Assembly: GCA_949291115.1 (NCBI GenBank) | Contig: CASETY010000003.1 | Span: 1-64,000, forward strand | Source of the DNA: an uncultured bacterium | GTDB lineage: Bacteria > Bacillota_I > Bacilli_A > Acholeplasmatales > Anaeroplasmataceae | Direction of reading: 5' to 3' | Length of the DNA stretch: 64,000 nt | Shown: piece after piece, positions 42,634-51,936 of the stretch | How positions within the stretch are numbered: the first letter of the stretch is position 1 | Layout of the letters: each line of letters begins with the position of its first letter | Translations under genes and position numbers: made by a program | Notes under the pieces: model-generated | Database searches by the model: none | What the model was told of the DNA's origin: nothing | Seen by the model: only the letters and a program-made list of their open reading frames with translations

Positions 42634-43647
42634 ATGATTATCGTATTAAAACAACAAGCTAAAAAAGATGATATTACAAGAATAACTGAGGAAGTTAAAA
42701 AATTAGGGTTAAAAACTAGTGTTGTTACTGGTAGTGAACAAACAATTATTGGTTTAATTGGTGATACTACCATTATTGATCCTAAAAAATTTGAGGTTGA
42801 TGAAGCAGTTGATCATGTAATGAGAGTCTCTGAACCTTATAAATTAGCTAATAGAGAATTCCATCCTTTAGATACCATTGTTGATGTAAACGGGGTCAAA
42901 ATAGGTGGAGGAAATATTTGCTACATTGCTGGACCTTGTTCAGTTGAAAATAAAGACCAAATTTTAGAGGTCGCAAGGGCGGTTAAAAAAAGTGGTGCTA
43001 ATATTCTAAGAGGGGGCGCTTTTAAGCCTCGTACTAGTCCTTATGCTTTCCAAGGTATGGGGGAAGATGCCTTAAATTTATTATTAGAAGCCAAAAAAGA
43101 AACAGGGTTACCAATTTGTACAGAATTAATGGATGCTGAATACATACCTCTATTCAATGAAAAGGTTGATTTAGTTCAAATAGGCGCTCGTAATATGCAA
43201 AACTATAGCTTGCTTAAAAAGGTAGGTAGTGAAATTAAAAAACCTGTTTTATTAAAAAGGGGACTTTCTTCTACTTATGAAGAATGGATTATGGCTGCTG
43301 AATATATTATGGCTAATGGCAATCCTAATGTTATTTTATGTGAAAGAGGCATACGTACTTTTGAAACTTATACAAGAAACACCTTAGACTTACAAGCTAT
43401 TCCTGTTTTAAAACGTTTAACACATTTACCGATAATTATTGATCCTAGTCATGCTGGTGGTAAATGGTGGTTAGTTGAGAGTATGTCAAAAGCTAGTCTA
43501 GTAGCCGGGGCCGATGGTTTAATGATTGAAGTCCATAACGATCCTGAAAAGGCTTTATCTGATGGTCCGCAATCGCTAAGACCAGACAAATATGATATTT
43601 TGATGCAAGATTTGAAAAAATTAGAAAGTATTATCCATCATGAATAA
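42634..43647 (+). CDS. aroF: 3-deoxy-7-phosphoheptulonate (DAHP) synthase, class I beta with N-terminal regulatory domain
   Basis: First enzyme of the shikimate pathway, condensing PEP and erythrose 4-phosphate. Residues 1-70 form the ferredoxin-like regulatory domain seen in Thermotoga-type DAHP synthases; the KDO8P/DAHP barrel follows, with YIAGPCSVE, GGAFKPRTSPYAFQG, QIGARNMQN and DPSHAGGKWW. Feedback control by Tyr or Phe through the first domain is expected. Start has an AGGGGG site. It overlaps pheA by eight bases. Confidence 0.95.
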   Translation: MIIVLKQQAKKDDITRITEEVKKLGLKTSVVTGSEQTIIGLIGDTTIIDPKKFEVDEAVDHVMRVSEPYKLANREFHPLDTIVDVNGVKIGGGNICYIAGPCSVENKDQILEVARAVKKSGANILRGGAFKPRTSPYAFQGMGEDALNLLLEAKKETGLPICTELMDAEYIPLFNEKVDLVQIGARNMQNYSLLKKVGSEIKKPVLLKRGLSSTYEEWIMAAEYIMANGNPNVILCERGIRTFETYTRNTLDLQAIPVLKRLTHLPIIIDPSHAGGKWWLVESMSKASLVAGADGLMIEVHNDPEKALSDGPQSLRPDKYDILMQDLKKLESIIHHE

Positions 43648-44446
43648 ATTAAAAATAGCTTATTTAGGGGTAGAAGGGGCTTTTAGTTATGAAGCCGCCA
43701 CTACTTTATATCCAAATGCCACTTATTTTAATTATGGTAGTTTCAAAAGTATCTTTAAAGCTTTAGAAAATAAGGAAGTTGATTATGGAATTATTCCTAT
43801 CGAAAATACTTCTACTGGTATTATTAATGATAATTATGATTTTTTAAGAGAATATAATTTTTATATAGTTAAAGAATTAAGTTTGAAAATAAAACAAAAT
43901 CTCTTAGGAATTAAAGGTGCTAAATTAGAGGATATTTTAGAAATCTATTCTCATATTGAAGCTATTAAACAATCTAAAGAATTTTTAGATAATAATCACA
44001 TTAAAGCTAATTTATTTAATAATACAGCTACTAGTGCTAAATATATAAAGTCATTAAATAATAAAAATATTGGCGCTATAGCTTCTTTAAGTTGTGCTAA
44101 ATTATATGATTTAGAAATTTTAAAAGAAAATATTAATAGTAATGATTGTAATGAAACAAGATTTGTTTCAATTAGTAATAAATTAGAATATAATGATGAT
44201 TCTTCTACTATTAGTGTTATTTTTAACTTAGAACATAAGTGTGGTACTTTATATAATATTTTAAAAATTTTTAATGATTACAAATTAAATATGACGAGAA
44301 TTGAATCTAGACCAATAAAAAATAAACCTTATGAGTATTATTTTTATATTGATTTTAATGGTAATTTAAATAACTTAATGGTTAAGGAAGCTTTAACTAA
44401 AATAAACAATATTTCCCTTAATTTAAGGATTTTAGGAAATTATTAA
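43640..44446 (+). CDS. pheA: Prephenate dehydratase PheA with ACT domain
   Basis: Converts prephenate to phenylpyruvate for Phe synthesis. 268 residues: catalytic region 1-180 (YLGVEGAFSYEAA, IIPIENTSTGIIND, NNTATSAKY with the catalytic Thr, NETRFVSI) and a C-terminal ACT domain (about 190-265) with the Phe-binding ESRP motif. No chorismate mutase domain. The only other aromatic gene here is aroF; the rest of the pathway must lie elsewhere. Confidence 0.95.
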   Translation: MNKLKIAYLGVEGAFSYEAATTLYPNATYFNYGSFKSIFKALENKEVDYGIIPIENTSTGIINDNYDFLREYNFYIVKELSLKIKQNLLGIKGAKLEDILEIYSHIEAIKQSKEFLDNNHIKANLFNNTATSAKYIKSLNNKNIGAIASLSCAKLYDLEILKENINSNDCNETRFVSISNKLEYNDDSSTISVIFNLEHKCGTLYNILKIFNDYKLNMTRIESRPIKNKPYEYYFYIDFNGNLNNLMVKEALTKINNISLNLRILGNY

Positions 44447-44447
44447 A

Positions 44448-44470
44448 AAGAGGTGAAAGCTTCTTTTTTT
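44448..44470 (+). terminator. Weak terminator after pheA
   Basis: A short stem AAGAGG/CTTCTT with one G-U pair and a tail of seven T. It ends the T-box-aroF-pheA unit just before the promoter of the ABC pair. Confidence 0.5.
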
Positions 44471-44486
44471 ATCGACTTAAATCTAG

Positions 44487-44492
44487 TATAAT
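44487..44492 (+). promoter_or_regulatory. -10 box of the ABC exporter pair
   Basis: TATAAT 23 bases upstream of the GTG start at 44515. No convincing -35 at the standard distance; the region upstream is the T tail of the pheA terminator. Confidence 0.45.
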
Positions 44493-44514
44493 ATGATGGT
44501 TGGAAGGTGATAAT

Positions 44515-46332
44515 GTGAAAAAAAGTATAAATTTATGGCGATGGAGTAAAAAATATCTATTCTTAGTAATATTTATTATTGTCTTAAACTTTGTTTTACA
44601 ATATTTATATTCATATATCGCCATCTTAGTTGAACTAGCTACTTCTGTTTTAGGGAATGAAAATAGTTCAGTTAATTTACCATCTTTTTTAATTGATTTC
44701 TTTTTATCTTTTGAAAAACCATTAACTATCATTTTAGTAATAGGAATATCGATGGTTTTATTACAATTATTTAGATCAATTTTAAGATTTTTAGATGGTT
44801 ATTTAAGAGCTTACGGAACTGAACATATTGGTTATGATATGCGAACTAAAATCTATAACCATGTTTTAGATTTACCATATACTTATCATAATAATTTAGA
44901 TATTGGTGATTTAATTCAAAGATCAACTTCTGATATTGATACATCATCTTCTTTTATTTGTTCACAGTTTCCAGAATTAATTTCGATTTTTATTACAATT
45001 TCTATTGGTGCTTATCAAGTTGGCCAAATAAATTTAATTTTAATGGGAGTTAGCTTAATTTCTTTACCACTTCTTGGTATTTCTTCAATTTTTTGGTTTA
45101 ACTACATTAATAAAAAGTTTACACAAATTGAAGAAAAAGAGGCTGTTGTGACGACAGTTGTCCAAGAAAACATCAATTCATCACGAGTTGTTAGAGCTTT
45201 TTCTAATGAGGCTTATGAACTTAAGAAAATGAAAAAAGCTAATGATGAATATTATAATAAATTATATAGCTTATACATTAGAGAACCTATTTTCTGGGGT
45301 TTTACAGATTTCGTTGCGACATTCCAATATGCTTTAACTATTGCGGTTGCGATTTATTTAGCTTATAAAGGTTTAGTCACTACTTCTGATATAACTGCTT
45401 GTCTACTTCTTCTGGGTATGGTTATTTGGCCAATTAGAGGGCTTGGTCGTATTATTTCTAATTATGGTAAAGCAATAGTAGCCGCTAACCGTATTGAAGA
45501 GGTTTTAAAAGAAGCTAGTGAATATGAAAATAATGGTTCATTAACGCCAGAAATTACCGGTTCTATTAAATTTCGTAATGTAAGTTTTAAATTTAATGAC
45601 ACTAATGATGAATTGCTTAAAAATATTAGTTTTGATATTAATAAAGGTGATGTAATAGCGATTGTTGGTAAGACTGGTTCTGGTAAGTCAACTATTTGTA
45701 ATTTATTAACGCGTTTCTTAGATTATAATGAAGGTACTATTTATTTAGATGAAACACCTATTACAAATATTGATAAACATTATTTAAGAAAAAATATTAA
45801 AATGATCTTACAAGATCCATTCTTATTTTCTAATAATGTCTTAGAAAATGTAAGAATCACTGATAATAATTTAAGTAAAGAAGAGGTTAGAAAAGCTTGT
45901 AGTATCGCTTCTATTGATAGTGAAATTATGAACTTTAAAGAAGGCTATGAAACGATTGTTGGGGAAAAGGGTACTACTTTATCAGGTGGTCAAAAACAGC
46001 GTATTGCGATTGCACGAATGCTAGTTTCTAAAGCACCAATTCTAATCTTTGATGATTCTTTATCAGCTTTAGATACAAAAACTGATTATTTAATTAGAAA
46101 AGCTTTAAAACGTAATAATAATAAACAAACCATGATTATTATTACTCATCGTATTACTACTGCTAAAGAAGCTGATAAGATATTAGTTTTAAATGAAGGT
46201 AAGATTGAAGCTTATGCTTCTCATAATGAACTTTTAAATATTTCACCTTTATATAAAGAATTGTGGCAAATTCAAGGTGAATTAGAAGATGAATTTAAAG
46301 ATGTAGTTAAAGGTGGTGAGGTTAATGTATGA
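44515..46332 (+). CDS. Heterodimeric ABC exporter subunit with degenerate Walker B
   Basis: Half-transporter of about 605 residues: six helices (1-320) and an ATPase domain. Walker A GKTGSGKST, intact signature LSGGQKQR, but Walker B ends LIFDDSLSALD, with Asp where the catalytic Glu should be. Start is GTG 44515 behind GGAAGGTGA; the TTG at 44500 lies inside that site. It stops with TGA and overlaps the second subunit by eight bases. With it, it forms an exporter of BmrC/D or TM287/288 type; substrate unknown, drug or lipid. Confidence 0.9.
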   Translation: MKKSINLWRWSKKYLFLVIFIIVLNFVLQYLYSYIAILVELATSVLGNENSSVNLPSFLIDFFLSFEKPLTIILVIGISMVLLQLFRSILRFLDGYLRAYGTEHIGYDMRTKIYNHVLDLPYTYHNNLDIGDLIQRSTSDIDTSSSFICSQFPELISIFITISIGAYQVGQINLILMGVSLISLPLLGISSIFWFNYINKKFTQIEEKEAVVTTVVQENINSSRVVRAFSNEAYELKKMKKANDEYYNKLYSLYIREPIFWGFTDFVATFQYALTIAVAIYLAYKGLVTTSDITACLLLLGMVIWPIRGLGRIISNYGKAIVAANRIEEVLKEASEYENNGSLTPEITGSIKFRNVSFKFNDTNDELLKNISFDINKGDVIAIVGKTGSGKSTICNLLTRFLDYNEGTIYLDETPITNIDKHYLRKNIKMILQDPFLFSNNVLENVRITDNNLSKEEVRKACSIASIDSEIMNFKEGYETIVGEKGTTLSGGQKQRIAIARMLVSKAPILIFDDSLSALDTKTDYLIRKALKRNNNKQTMIIITHRITTAKEADKILVLNEGKIEAYASHNELLNISPLYKELWQIQGELEDEFKDVVKGGEVNV

Positions 46333-48151
46333 AGATTTTGAAGAAGTTGATTATTCTAATAAAAATGTCAAACCTTGGAAAAAGATTATAAGTATTGTTT
46401 TAAGAGATAAAAAGAATGTTATTTTATTAGTTAGTTCTGTTTTAATGTTAGCTATTGCTGATTTAACATATCCACTTTTAAATCAATATGCTTTAGAAAC
46501 TTTTATTGAAAAACAAATCTTTGATAACGCTATACCTTTTATTATCTTTTATGTCATTTTTGCAATTTTATATGGGGTTATCGTCGCTTTGTTTATTCTA
46601 GCTGCTAATAAAATTGAAATAAAAGTAGCTTATCAACTGCGAGAAGAAAGTTTTAGGAAATTACAAGAATTATCATTTAGCTACTTTGATACGACTGCTC
46701 AAGGTTGGATTATGGCAAGAGTTACTGCTGATTCAAGGAAATTATCAATTATCTTATCTTGGGGATTTATTGACTTTTTCTGGGGTTTCTTATCAATGGT
46801 TGGTATTTTAATTATTTTATTAATTAAAAACATTAAATTAGCTTTAATTATTGTAGCGATACTACCTCTTCTTCTTGGCTTCGCTTTAATTATGCAAAAG
46901 GTAATATTAAAGCATTACCGTAGTGCTAGAAAAATAAATTCTGAAATTACAGGAGCTTATAATGAAGGCTTTTTAGGAGCTAAAACGATTAAAAGTTTAG
47001 TTATTGAAGATAAATCAATTATGAATTTTGAAAAGAAAGCTCGTCGTTATCGTAAAAGTGCCTTAAAAGCGGCATGTTTTAGTTCTTTATTTGGCCCTGT
47101 TATCTTTATCATTGGTTATATTGGGGTTGCTTCTACATTATATGTTGGTGGTATCATGGTTTTAGGAACTACTTTATTAGTTTCAGAATTATATTTATTC
47201 GTTGAATATACGATTAAGTTCTTTGATCCTGTTATATCAATTTCCCGTGTTTTAGGTGATTTCCAACAAGCGCAAGCTTCCGCTGAAAGAATTGTTTCTT
47301 TAATTGAAGAAACACCAGAAATCGTTGATTCAGATGAAGTTATTCAAAAATATGGTACTGTTTTTGAACCAAAAAGAGAAAATTTTGAACCTTTAATTGG
47401 TGATGTTGAATTTAAAGATGTTAATTTTAAATATAAAACTGGCCAAAAGGTTTTAACTAACTTTAATTTAAAAGTTAAAGCTGGTTCAAATGTGGCTTTA
47501 GTTGGCCATACTGGTTCTGGAAAGTCTACCATAGTTAACTTAATTTGCCGTTTTTATGAACCAACAGATGGTGAAATATTAATCGATGGTAGAAATTATA
47601 AAGAAAGGTCAATTACTTGGTTACATGATAATTTAGGTTATGTTTTACAAACACCGCAATTGTTTAGTGGTACTATTTTTGAAAACATTACTTATGGCAA
47701 ATTAGACGCTACCCTAGAGGAAGTTAAACAAGTTTGTAAAATGATTCAAGCTGATACTTTTATTGAAAAACTAGAAAATAAATATGATACATTTATTGGT
47801 GAAGGTGGCTCTAAATTATCACTTGGGGAAAAACAATTAATTTCCTTTGCTAGAGCTCTAATTAGAGACCCAAAAATTCTAATCTTAGATGAAGCAACTT
47901 CTTCTATTGATACAAAAACGGAAACTCTTATTCAAGATGCCATCAATGTGGCCTTAAAAGGTCGTACTTGTTTCATGATAGCTCACCGTTTATCAACAGT
48001 TGTCAATGCAGATTTAATTTTAGTTATGAAAGATGGTAAAATTATCGAAAGTGGTAAGCATCACGAACTTCTTTTAAAGAAAGGCTATTATTTTGAATTA
48101 TATAAAACACAGTTTGAACAAGAAGCTTTAAATAAAGTTTTAAGTGCATAA
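46325..48151 (+). CDS. Heterodimeric ABC exporter subunit with intact catalytic Glu
   Basis: Half-transporter of about 608 residues. Walker A GHTGSGKST, Walker B ILILDEATSSID with catalytic Glu, but a degenerate signature LSLGEKQL instead of LSGGQ. Together with the partner's defects this gives one consensus and one degenerate ATP site. Start ATG 46325 has a GGTGAGG site; the GTG at 46313 is inside it. Stop TAA is followed by a hairpin. Confidence 0.92.
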   Translation: MYEDFEEVDYSNKNVKPWKKIISIVLRDKKNVILLVSSVLMLAIADLTYPLLNQYALETFIEKQIFDNAIPFIIFYVIFAILYGVIVALFILAANKIEIKVAYQLREESFRKLQELSFSYFDTTAQGWIMARVTADSRKLSIILSWGFIDFFWGFLSMVGILIILLIKNIKLALIIVAILPLLLGFALIMQKVILKHYRSARKINSEITGAYNEGFLGAKTIKSLVIEDKSIMNFEKKARRYRKSALKAACFSSLFGPVIFIIGYIGVASTLYVGGIMVLGTTLLVSELYLFVEYTIKFFDPVISISRVLGDFQQAQASAERIVSLIEETPEIVDSDEVIQKYGTVFEPKRENFEPLIGDVEFKDVNFKYKTGQKVLTNFNLKVKAGSNVALVGHTGSGKSTIVNLICRFYEPTDGEILIDGRNYKERSITWLHDNLGYVLQTPQLFSGTIFENITYGKLDATLEEVKQVCKMIQADTFIEKLENKYDTFIGEGGSKLSLGEKQLISFARALIRDPKILILDEATSSIDTKTETLIQDAINVALKGRTCFMIAHRLSTVVNADLILVMKDGKIIESGKHHELLLKKGYYFELYKTQFEQEALNKVLSA

Positions 48152-48173
48152 AAAAGACTGCCTAAAGGCAGTC
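48150..48173 (-). terminator. Terminator for the lipoprotein operon, also behind the ABC pair
   Basis: Stem GACTGCC/GGCAGTC (48156-48162 with 48167-48173). The U run is on the minus strand, so it terminates the minus-strand lipoprotein gene ending at 48200; on the plus strand it would be a weak terminator without U run. Confidence 0.75.
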
Positions 48174-48199
48174 ATAAGGTTTATCATTAATACACCTTT

Positions 48200-49894
48200 T
48201 TATTTTTCAATTTCGATGACATTTTTTGCTAAATTAATTCTAAAGAATATTGAATTAGTCCCATAATCTACTTCAAACACATAGATGTTTTCATTTAAGC
48301 CAGTATATATTTGATATTTAACATCGACATTATAATAACTTACATCATCAGCTAAGTTTAAAGTGTAACTTAACACTTTATCTTTACTAAAACTAGATAT
48401 AACATCAACATATATTTTTAAATTAGAACTATCATAACTAACTTTTACATAGGAACTAACACTACTTAAATAAGATTCATAAATAGCATTAAGTGTATTT
48501 AATTTAATTGTACTTAATTTTTCTAAATTATCATCTTTAACCTCTAAGATGTCAAATTCATTATCATTATTTCTAATTATATAAGCATTATCATAGGTCG
48601 AATCATAATAAAGATTTCCTTTTGAAAAAGGCGCTAATTGCATACCTTTACTAGAAAAAATAGTTGAATAATTATTATTATATACAATAAAGACATCATA
48701 TTTATCTAAATAGGTTACTTCATAAGAACTAAAGTTATTAACTAATTTAAATTCTTCATCAAATAATAAACTATTACTAACACTATAATAATAACCACTC
48801 TTTAATTTAATAATGTTACTAAATGAAAAATCACCAAGTTCTAAAACAATTTTTAAATTATTATTTAATAATACATTAGTAGCTTCTTCTAATGTTTTAT
48901 CATCTCTTATTTTAACTACATTAGCACTAACATATTTATAGTCATTACTTAAATCACCACTATTAATTATATAATCTAAGTTTATTTCTTTTAATTCACC
49001 TTTTAAGAAATTAAAAGTATAACTATGTAAATTAAATTTAACACCATTTTCTGAATAAGCATAATCAGTTGCATCTTCTGGTAATTCTACTTTTTCTTGA
49101 ATTAAATATCCTTCTTTAATCATTATCTTAGTGGTATTAGTGGCATTTAAAATGCTAGGTAAGATATAAGTAACTTTAATTTTATTATTTTCATCTAAAA
49201 TTGCCACTAATGATTTATTATCTAAATAAACTAATTTATAGTCTTCTAAACCGTATGAATCTAATTCATATTCATATGAATAATTATTATTAGGTTCATA
49301 GCTATCTAATTCTTCAATAACTGTTCTATTAGTTAAACTTTCATATTTAACTCTAAGTTTTTTGCTAGTTGCAAAATTACCAACTGTATAGGCAATAACA
49401 AGTTCATTTTCTTCTACTCCTTTACATGAAATAATATTAATCATATCATGTGAAGATGTTAAAACTCCGTTCGCATCCGCAATGACTGAATAATTATCAT
49501 TTTGAAATACTACTAAAAAACCACCTAAATTATTAGTGTAGAAATCTAGATGTAAATCACCATTATAATAATCACTATAAGTGTAATTACCCTTAGTATC
49601 AATTAATTTATCTGTTAAAACGGAATAAAAGCTTAAAACGTCAGTTTCTAAATTTCTAAAAGCTTTTACTTTATTAGCTGAATCACCCATAAGGATAATT
49701 TCTGCATATGCTTCATTTTTTAGCATATTATTAATTGTAGTATTCGGTAAAGCTATTACTTCACCATTAATTTCTTCTTCTTTTACTTTACTAAAACTGT
49801 CAATATAATCAGCAATTTCAGGTTTACTATTTCCACATGAAGCCATACTAAATATTAATAATAATGAACTAATAAATAACAATAATTTTTTCAT
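48200..49894 (-). CDS. Lipoprotein of unknown function, 564 residues
   Basis: Signal peptide with lipobox SMASC (Cys20) followed by a mature domain rich in Tyr, Asn, Ser and Asp with many short beta-like repeats, such as YDSTYDNAYIIRNNDNEF. The pattern suggests a beta-propeller or similar repeat fold, but I see no catalytic motif and recognise no family. It follows the bile-salt-hydrolase-like gene by three bases and ends the operon. Confidence 0.75.
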   Translation of the reverse strand: MKKLLLFISSLLLIFSMASCGNSKPEIADYIDSFSKVKEEEINGEVIALPNTTINNMLKNEAYAEIILMGDSANKVKAFRNLETDVLSFYSVLTDKLIDTKGNYTYSDYYNGDLHLDFYTNNLGGFLVVFQNDNYSVIADANGVLTSSHDMINIISCKGVEENELVIAYTVGNFATSKKLRVKYESLTNRTVIEELDSYEPNNNYSYEYELDSYGLEDYKLVYLDNKSLVAILDENNKIKVTYILPSILNATNTTKIMIKEGYLIQEKVELPEDATDYAYSENGVKFNLHSYTFNFLKGELKEINLDYIINSGDLSNDYKYVSANVVKIRDDKTLEEATNVLLNNNLKIVLELGDFSFSNIIKLKSGYYYSVSNSLLFDEEFKLVNNFSSYEVTYLDKYDVFIVYNNNYSTIFSSKGMQLAPFSKGNLYYDSTYDNAYIIRNNDNEFDILEVKDDNLEKLSTIKLNTLNAIYESYLSSVSSYVKVSYDSSNLKIYVDVISSFSKDKVLSYTLNLADDVSYYNVDVKYQIYTGLNENIYVFEVDYGTNSIFFRINLAKNVIEIEK

Positions 49895-49897
49895 TTT

Positions 49898-50923
49898 TTA
49901 TAACACCTCTTTATATTCTGGTTTAAAGTTAAACTCTAAATAATAATTTTCTTTTAATTTATTGCCATTTAAATGATAAATCATTTGATTACGATAGGTC
50001 TTTAAATAAATTTCAAAATTAGTTAGATCATAAACTACACTATAAATAGTATAATCATAATCACCAATTTCTTTATCTAAACTACTTTGATCACTTTTAT
50101 TAGTTACTTTTACTAAACCATAAGGAAAAGAAACATTGGCAAGCATATTAAATAAATAATTAGGATTTTCTTTTTCATTAGCACTTAAAAGTCCATATTT
50201 CTTTAAAAAAGCTAAACGAATAAAACGACTTGGACTACTAAAATCACCAGGTAACCCTCTTAAGCCATTACCTGAATATGATTGCTTGATTGAAACATCC
50301 ATAAATTTAGTTTCTTCAATATCTAAATTATTTAAATTTAGATAATTAGCTAAATTTTCTAAATGATAATTATAAGTAGGACTATTAGTTAAAATACCAA
50401 GTTCATTTAAATAAGTTTTTAGATCATCTTTAGTTGGTTCAATAACAACACTACTGCCACTTTTATCAGCAAAAATAAAATGTAAATTAGCTATTGTACC
50501 TAATAGTGGTTTATTTAATAAAGTAAGTCCTTTTATAAAACTTAGTACTTCTTTACAGTCCTTACAATTAGCTAAAATGTGACTAACAAAATAAGGCGGC
50601 ATAACGCCTTTAGTGTTTTCTTTTACCACTTCTTCATATTTAGCATTTTCTCTAAAATAAAGCTGCGCTCCAGCTAAGCCTTCTTCATTAATGCCATCAT
50701 ATAAAGCTATATTAGGTAATAAAGCATTAGTACCAATTCCTAATATATTATATTTAGTGATACTTTTAGTATTTTCATCTAAGTTGTTTTCATATTTAGA
50801 ACCTATTGTATAATAAATACTACCTTTAGGAATAAATAAAATTCCACTATTAACTAATCGATTAAAATCTAGATTTCTACCACAATAAGTATTATCATTT
50901 TTAACTGTTATAAAACTACACAT
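49898..50923 (-). CDS. Choloylglycine hydrolase family protein, likely bile salt hydrolase
   Basis: N-terminal-nucleophile amidase of 341 residues, cytoplasmic (no signal). After Met removal Cys2 is the nucleophile. Conserved active-site positions are all present: Arg16 and Asp19 in GRNLDF, Asn79 in GINEEGLAG, Asn180 in LTNSPTYNYHLENL and Arg233 in GLPGDFSSPSRFIR. The last motif is typical of Gram-positive bile salt hydrolases rather than penicillin V acylases, though the two overlap. Fits a gut bacterium deconjugating bile acids. Confidence 0.85.
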   Translation of the reverse strand: MCSFITVKNDNTYCGRNLDFNRLVNSGILFIPKGSIYYTIGSKYENNLDENTKSITKYNILGIGTNALLPNIALYDGINEEGLAGAQLYFRENAKYEEVVKENTKGVMPPYFVSHILANCKDCKEVLSFIKGLTLLNKPLLGTIANLHFIFADKSGSSVVIEPTKDDLKTYLNELGILTNSPTYNYHLENLANYLNLNNLDIEETKFMDVSIKQSYSGNGLRGLPGDFSSPSRFIRLAFLKKYGLLSANEKENPNYLFNMLANVSFPYGLVKVTNKSDQSSLDKEIGDYDYTIYSVVYDLTNFEIYLKTYRNQMIYHLNGNKLKENYYLEFNFKPEYKEVL

Positions 50924-50937
50924 CTTAACATCCCCTT

Positions 50938-51457
50938 TTAATAACAGTATTCTTTTAAAGCTTCTTTTTCAACTTTTTTAACAAATTCATCTTTTCCATC
51001 ACAATATGCTTCAATATCATAAGGATATAATTTAGCTAATTTTTTTTTTTAGTTTGCCATATTCTTTAGCTACATCTTCATGTTTAATTAAATATTCTTT
51101 AAAAGCTAAATGTCTTGTAATATTATATTTATCATCTTTTTGAAAAATATGAATCTGATGAGTTCTATTAGTACCTCCCTTCCTTAAATATCTTCTACCT
51201 TTAATACCAAATTCACCTAAATATTCATAACCTATTTTTATAAATTCAGCTTTTTTTGAATCAACATCACTAAGTTCATTAACAACAATCATAATATCAA
51301 TGATTGGCTTAGATTTTAAATTCTTAATAGCAGTTGAACCAATATGATAAATATCTACTAAATTAGTCTTAAGAATTGGTAAAATTAATTCTTTTTCTTT
51401 TTCATACATTAAAGGATAATTTTCATTATATTCTTTAACGATGACATGTTGGGGCAT
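50938..51457 (-). pseudogene. GrpB/UPF0157 family protein, frameshifted in a run of 11 A
   Basis: The intact frame (51457 down to 51032) encodes 141 residues of the GrpB nucleotidyltransferase-like family (HIGSTAIKNLKSKPIIDIMI). It ends right after a homopolymer of 11 A (minus strand, 51040-51050). In the -1 frame the protein continues LAKLYPYDIEAYCDGKDEF and so on to a stop at 50938, exactly the usual GrpB C terminus. Ten A would restore a 172-residue protein. This may be decay, slippage-based switching or a sequencing error. Confidence 0.8.
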
Positions 51458-51535
51458 AAGACCACCTCGTTATTTTATTTATGAATGTTTCTTTATTAAA
51501 TTGTAACATATATTAACCATATTTGAAAGCAAAAT

Positions 51536-51589
51536 AAAAACCTCTCTTGTTATATAGCTAAAATTTAGCTATTACGAAAGGAGGTTTTA
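51536..51589 (-). terminator. Long imperfect hairpin after the AlbA_2 fragment
   Basis: Outer arms AAAACCTC/GAGGTTTT and a perfect inner palindrome TAGCTAAA-A-TTTAGCTA (51555-51571), with U-rich sequence after it on the minus strand. It probably ends the short gene at 51610; its size also fits a small repeat element. Confidence 0.5.
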
Positions 51590-51609
51590 TTTCTCAAAAT
51601 GAGATGGAA

Positions 51610-51813
51610 TTATATAATAAGTCCACCAATAATAATATCTCTAATTTCCCTCATTGTTTTATCGACATTAGAACCACCTAAAACATCACCATTGTCGTCT
51701 ACACCAATATAAATAATTTCATTTCTAGTATTAAGAAAAACAACGACTTCTTTTGCAAAGTCTTTAGTCAATGTTCTTTTAAGTTCTATACTTTCAGATT
51801 CTTGAAATTTCAT
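51610..51813 (-). pseudogene. AlbA_2 (Schlafen-type) domain fragment
   Basis: A 67-residue frame with good ribosome site AGGTGG. It matches the start of AlbA_2 domain proteins (ESIELKRTLTKDFAKEV, then FLNTRNEIIYIGVDDNGDV). Full proteins run to several hundred residues; here the frame stops soon after the domain begins and the downstream sequence is a hairpin. Probably a truncated remnant of a putative transcriptional regulator or helicase-related gene. Confidence 0.7.
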
Positions 51814-51892
51814 TATTTACCACCTGCTTTCCTAACTAGATTTATTATAACTAAAAACCGCCTATTCTTCTATATTTTAAGTGCTTAAATTT

Positions 51893-51925
51893 AAGAAGTC
51901 TCCTTTTATATTAAAGAGACTTCTT
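51893..51925. terminator. Hairpin after the InlB-repeat lipoprotein gene
   Basis: Perfect 10-bp stem AAGAAGTCTC/GAGACTTCTT (51893-51902 with 51916-51925). The U tract after it is poor on both strands, so termination is likely but not certain. Confidence 0.55.
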
Positions 51926-51936
51926 ACTATTATTAT

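Noticed and set aside
44500-46332. Use of the Mycoplasma code (TGA as Trp)
   Set aside because: The first ABC gene ends in TGA exactly where the second one begins, and Trp is encoded by TGG throughout.
48150-48173. Strong terminator for the ABC exporter pair
   Set aside because: The U run is on the minus strand; on the plus strand the hairpin is followed by mixed sequence.
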